The translations under genes and the position numbers were made by a program. A model generated the notes under the pieces. The model was not told where the DNA came from and ran no database searches. It saw only the letters and a list, made by a program, of their open reading frames with translations. Below are positions 6,195 through 7,659 of a stretch of DNA of 7,659 nt, piece after piece. The DNA is taken from NCBI GenBank assembly GCA_029857875.1, contig JAOUGB010000095.1, forward strand, positions 1 through 7,659. Direction: 5' to 3'. The DNA is from Desulfobacteraceae bacterium. Lineage in GTDB: Bacteria; Desulfobacterota; Desulfobacteria; Desulfobacterales; UBA11574. The first letter of the stretch is position 1. Every line of letters starts with the position of its first letter.

Positions 6195-7205
6195 ATGATC
6201 AGAAGAATCTCTATGTTTTTCTTGGGCGTTGTTCTTGGAATAACGTTGACAGCGACGAGCGCGCTCAGTGCAGGAGCAAAACCAACCAAACTGACCTTCA
6301 GTATTTTTTTCCCGCCTACCCACGGGCAGACAAAAGCTGCAATGGACTGGGCCAAAGAAATTGAAAAGCTCACCGACAATAAAGTGCAGATCACCGTTTT
6401 CCCCGGCGGAACCCTTACTAAAGCACCGCAATGCTATAGCGGCACCGTCAAGGGAATATCGGATTTGGGCTTCAGCCTTTTTGCGTATACCCGTGGACGT
6501 TTTCCGGTCATGGCCGCAGTTGACCTTCCTATGGGTTATCCCGATGGAAAAGTCGCTAGCAGGGTGGCCCAGGAGTTTGCAAAAACGTTTAAGCCCAAAG
6601 AGTTAAGCGACGTAAAAGTGCTTTACCTTCATGCTCATGGTCCGGGACTTTTACATACCAAGAAACCGGTAAAAAAACTGGAAGATCTGAAAGGCATGAA
6701 GATCAGGGCCACGGGCTTAAGTGCCAAGATTGTTGAAGCGCTTGGGGGAGTTCCTGTGGCCATGCCCCAGGGCGGCACTTATGAAGCCCTTAAAAAGGGA
6801 GTTGTCGAAGGGACGTTCGGCCCCATGGAGGTTTTGAAAGGATGGAAACAGGCCGAAGTCATCAAATATACAACCGAATGTTACAGTGTCGGCTACACCA
6901 CCACCTTCTTTGTTGTAATGAATCTGGATAAGTGGAACGCGCTTCCAGCCGATATAAAGAAAATTTTCGATGAGGTGAGCGATAAATATACCGATGTTCA
7001 CGGTACCGTATGGGACAGCACCGATCAAGAAGGCAGAAAATACACACAAAGTCTTGGCAACGAGATCATATCACTGTCTGACGAAGAGAGTGCCAGATGG
7101 CGAAAAGCTGTTGAACCAGTCATCAACGACTATATCGCAAATACTCCCGACGGGGATAATTACGTTAAGAAAATAAGAGAATTGATGAAAAAATATTCAA
7201 AATAG
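6195..7205 (+). CDS. dctP: TRAP transporter solute-binding protein, DctP family
   Basis: Periplasmic substrate-capture subunit of a tripartite ATP-independent (TRAP) uptake system, which passes its ligand to a DctQ/DctM membrane pair driven by an ion gradient. The 336-residue product has a typical signal peptide: basic MIRR, a hydrophobic core at about 6-20, and a likely signal peptidase I cut near LSA-GAK (about residue 26). The mature part shows the DctP fold signatures: HGQTKAAMDWAKEIEKLT, ITVFPGGTL, the KKLEDLKGMKIRA segment with R171 (the conserved Arg that usually binds the ligand carboxylate), and MPQGGTYEALKKGVVEGTFG. VVMNLDKWNALPADIKK follows, with a helical C terminus. Neutral or hydrophobic residues flank several likely pocket positions, but the substrate cannot be predicted. 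A strong terminator follows the stop and a probable dctQ begins 370 bases downstream, as expected where the binding protein is made in excess over the membrane subunits. Confidence 0.95.
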   Translation: MIRRISMFFLGVVLGITLTATSALSAGAKPTKLTFSIFFPPTHGQTKAAMDWAKEIEKLTDNKVQITVFPGGTLTKAPQCYSGTVKGISDLGFSLFAYTRGRFPVMAAVDLPMGYPDGKVASRVAQEFAKTFKPKELSDVKVLYLHAHGPGLLHTKKPVKKLEDLKGMKIRATGLSAKIVEALGGVPVAMPQGGTYEALKKGVVEGTFGPMEVLKGWKQAEVIKYTTECYSVGYTTTFFVVMNLDKWNALPADIKKIFDEVSDKYTDVHGTVWDSTDQEGRKYTQSLGNEIISLSDEESARWRKAVEPVINDYIANTPDGDNYVKKIRELMKKYSK

Positions 7206-7219
7206 AGTGATGAATTTCC

Positions 7220-7269
7220 GGGTTGTCCTGGACAGACATGAATTGCCATGGACAACCCTTTTTTATTTT
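7220..7269 (+). terminator. Intrinsic terminator after dctP
   Basis: GGGTTGTCC (7220-7228) and GGACAACCC (7250-7258) form a perfect 9-base stem. TGG/CCA extends it inward past one bulged T. TTTTTTATTTT (7259-7269) follows directly. It begins 14 bases after the dctP stop. This is a textbook Rho-independent terminator and would limit readthrough into dctQ. Confidence 0.9.
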
Positions 7270-7295
7270 GACCTAAGCTGAGCGTTTCAAATTTT

Positions 7296-7303
7296 AAAAG
7301 GAG
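7296..7303 (+). promoter_or_regulatory. Orphan Shine-Dalgarno sequence
   Basis: AAAAGGAG is a strong ribosome-binding sequence, but no ATG, GTG or TTG follows within 5-12 bases. The first ATG (7326) is 22 bases on and opens only an 8-codon frame ending at a TAA (7350-7352). It may be the former dctQ initiation region, displaced by the structured block at 7363-7560, or a chance purine run. Confidence 0.35.
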
Positions 7304-7428
7304 ATAAAGTATCTTTTATTTTTTAATGAATTATCTTGATTTTTATTTTTAAAATTTAAAACCCTTCGGGCTTGCCGAGTTTTATCCGCCTCAGGAGGAT
7401 TACCGAATCTGTAGCGTTATTAGATATT

Positions 7429-7458
7429 TGCAGTCCCGCTGCAAGCGGGACGGCTGCA
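7429..7458 (+). repeat. Stable inner hairpin of the dctQ-upstream block
   Basis: GTCCCGC (7433-7439) and GCGGGAC (7445-7451) pair perfectly around a TGCAA loop. An outer TGCA/TGCA pairing (7429-7432 with 7455-7458) extends it past a short bulge. It is GC-rich and lacks a T-tract, so it is not a terminator. Confidence 0.6.
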
Positions 7459-7506
7459 TCTCTCATGTCTTACATCTCCCCAAAGGTGGGATCTTACGAC
7501 CGGCAA

Positions 7507-7547
7507 ACTCGACAATCGCTCAATTTAGGTTTTAACCGATGTCGAGT
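7507..7547 (+). promoter_or_regulatory. Hairpin just upstream of dctQ with competing partners
   Basis: ACTCGACAATCG (7507-7518) pairs with CGATGTCGAGT (7537-7547) over 11 base pairs with one bulged A, closing an 18-base loop 28 bases before the dctQ start. Its left arm can instead pair upstream: AAACTCG (7505-7511) matches CGAGTTT (7376-7382) exactly, and CGGCAA (7501-7506) matches TTGCCG (7372-7377). Mutually exclusive helices before a gene can mean regulated folding, but here they may simply be leftovers of a palindromic repeat. Confidence 0.45.
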
Positions 7548-7575
7548 CTTAACAACTCAAAAAATTTAAAACAAA

Positions 7576-7659
7576 ATGCACATTTTTGAAAAATTGGGGC
7601 ATGGTCTGGCAAAAAAAATGTACTGGGTTGCAGGAACAGCAATTGTTGCCATGATGTTA
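7576..7659 (+). CDS. dctQ: Probable TRAP small permease subunit DctQ, N-terminal part
   Basis: Only the first 28 codons lie inside the window, and the frame is open to the last base. The product begins MHIFEKLGHGLAKKMYWVAG and continues TAIVAMML. That is a short amphipathic, basic lead followed by the start of a hydrophobic helix, the usual N terminus of the four-helix DctQ subunit, which partners the large DctM channel subunit in the inner membrane. The call rests mainly on its place directly after a dctP gene on the same strand plus this hydrophobic start, since no family motif is reached. It has no recognisable Shine-Dalgarno (the upstream 20 bases are almost all A/T). The in-frame ATG at 7618 is an alternative start but also lacks a ribosome-binding site. 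Downstream of a terminator, its expression would depend on readthrough or on a promoter within 7270-7575. Confidence 0.65.
   Translation, partial: MHIFEKLGHGLAKKMYWVAGTAIVAMML

Larger units (their letters stand above)
7351..7572. repeat. Structured block bounded by 12-base direct repeats
   Basis: AAAATTTAAAAC occurs exactly at 7351-7362 and again at 7561-7572, bracketing 198 bases (7363-7560) that are more GC-rich and contain several stems. This geometry fits a small non-autonomous insertion with a target duplication between dctP and dctQ. However, the repeats are pure A/T except for one base and could arise by chance in such surroundings. No transposase gene and no clear terminal inverted repeats at the inner edges are visible. 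The block shares the word GCGTTATTA (7414-7422) with the hairpin element near secA (2804-2812). Confidence 0.5.

Noticed and set aside
6143..6431. Minus-strand open frames opposite the start of dctP
   Set aside because: They overlap the dctP signal-peptide and N-terminal coding region, which is clearly real on the plus strand. The hydrophobic appearance is a complement artefact.
7363..7560. tRNA or known riboswitch in the dctQ leader
   Set aside because: No cloverleaf with a T-loop (GTTCGA-type) or CCA end could be fitted, and I recognise no riboswitch consensus. Only generic stems are supported.
7372..7569. A 65-codon open frame on the plus strand before dctQ
   Set aside because: It lies wholly inside the structured block with direct repeats, has no Shine-Dalgarno, and shows no domain.

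Overview
The window looks like chromosomal DNA from a Gram-negative, probably anaerobic bacterium of the Desulfobacterota (Desulfobacterales-like). This placement is an inference. It rests on a moderately AT-rich composition, an M23 peptidase gene placed just before secA, a TRAP transporter locus, and intergenic spaces filled with palindromic repeats and a decayed IS. No rRNA or other marker fixes the taxon.

Layout: five protein genes and one pseudogene. On the minus strand, reading right to left, come folD (5801-4893), a decayed IS1-like transposase fragment (4606-4247), a membrane-anchored M23/LytM peptidase (4006-3083) and secA (2575-50). On the plus strand are the TRAP solute-binding protein gene dctP (6195-7205) and the first 28 codons of a probable dctQ (7576 to the window end). 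folD and dctP diverge from a 393-base AT-rich spacer that must hold both promoters.

The intergenic regions are long for a bacterium and structured. The M23-secA gap (2576-3082) holds a long imperfect hairpin element with 18-base arms and a separate perfect 16-base inverted repeat. The folD-M23 gap (4007-4892) holds a terminator-like stem behind folD, a patch of short palindromes, the transposase relic with two in-frame stops, and a perfect 28-base palindrome just upstream of the M23 gene. The dctP-dctQ gap (7206-7575) holds a strong intrinsic terminator, a Shine-Dalgarno sequence with no start codon after it, and a structured block of about 200 bases bounded by exact 12-base direct repeats. 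dctQ itself lacks a visible Shine-Dalgarno.

Function: SecA drives preprotein export through SecYEG, which DctP (it has a signal peptide) and other envelope proteins would use. The M23 protein acts on envelope peptidoglycan. FolD supplies one-carbon folate intermediates. DctP and DctQ belong to a TRAP uptake system whose large subunit (DctM) would lie beyond the right edge. I see no defence system, CRISPR array, toxin-antitoxin pair or clearly new multigene system. The items worth a second look are the intergenic elements and the relic.
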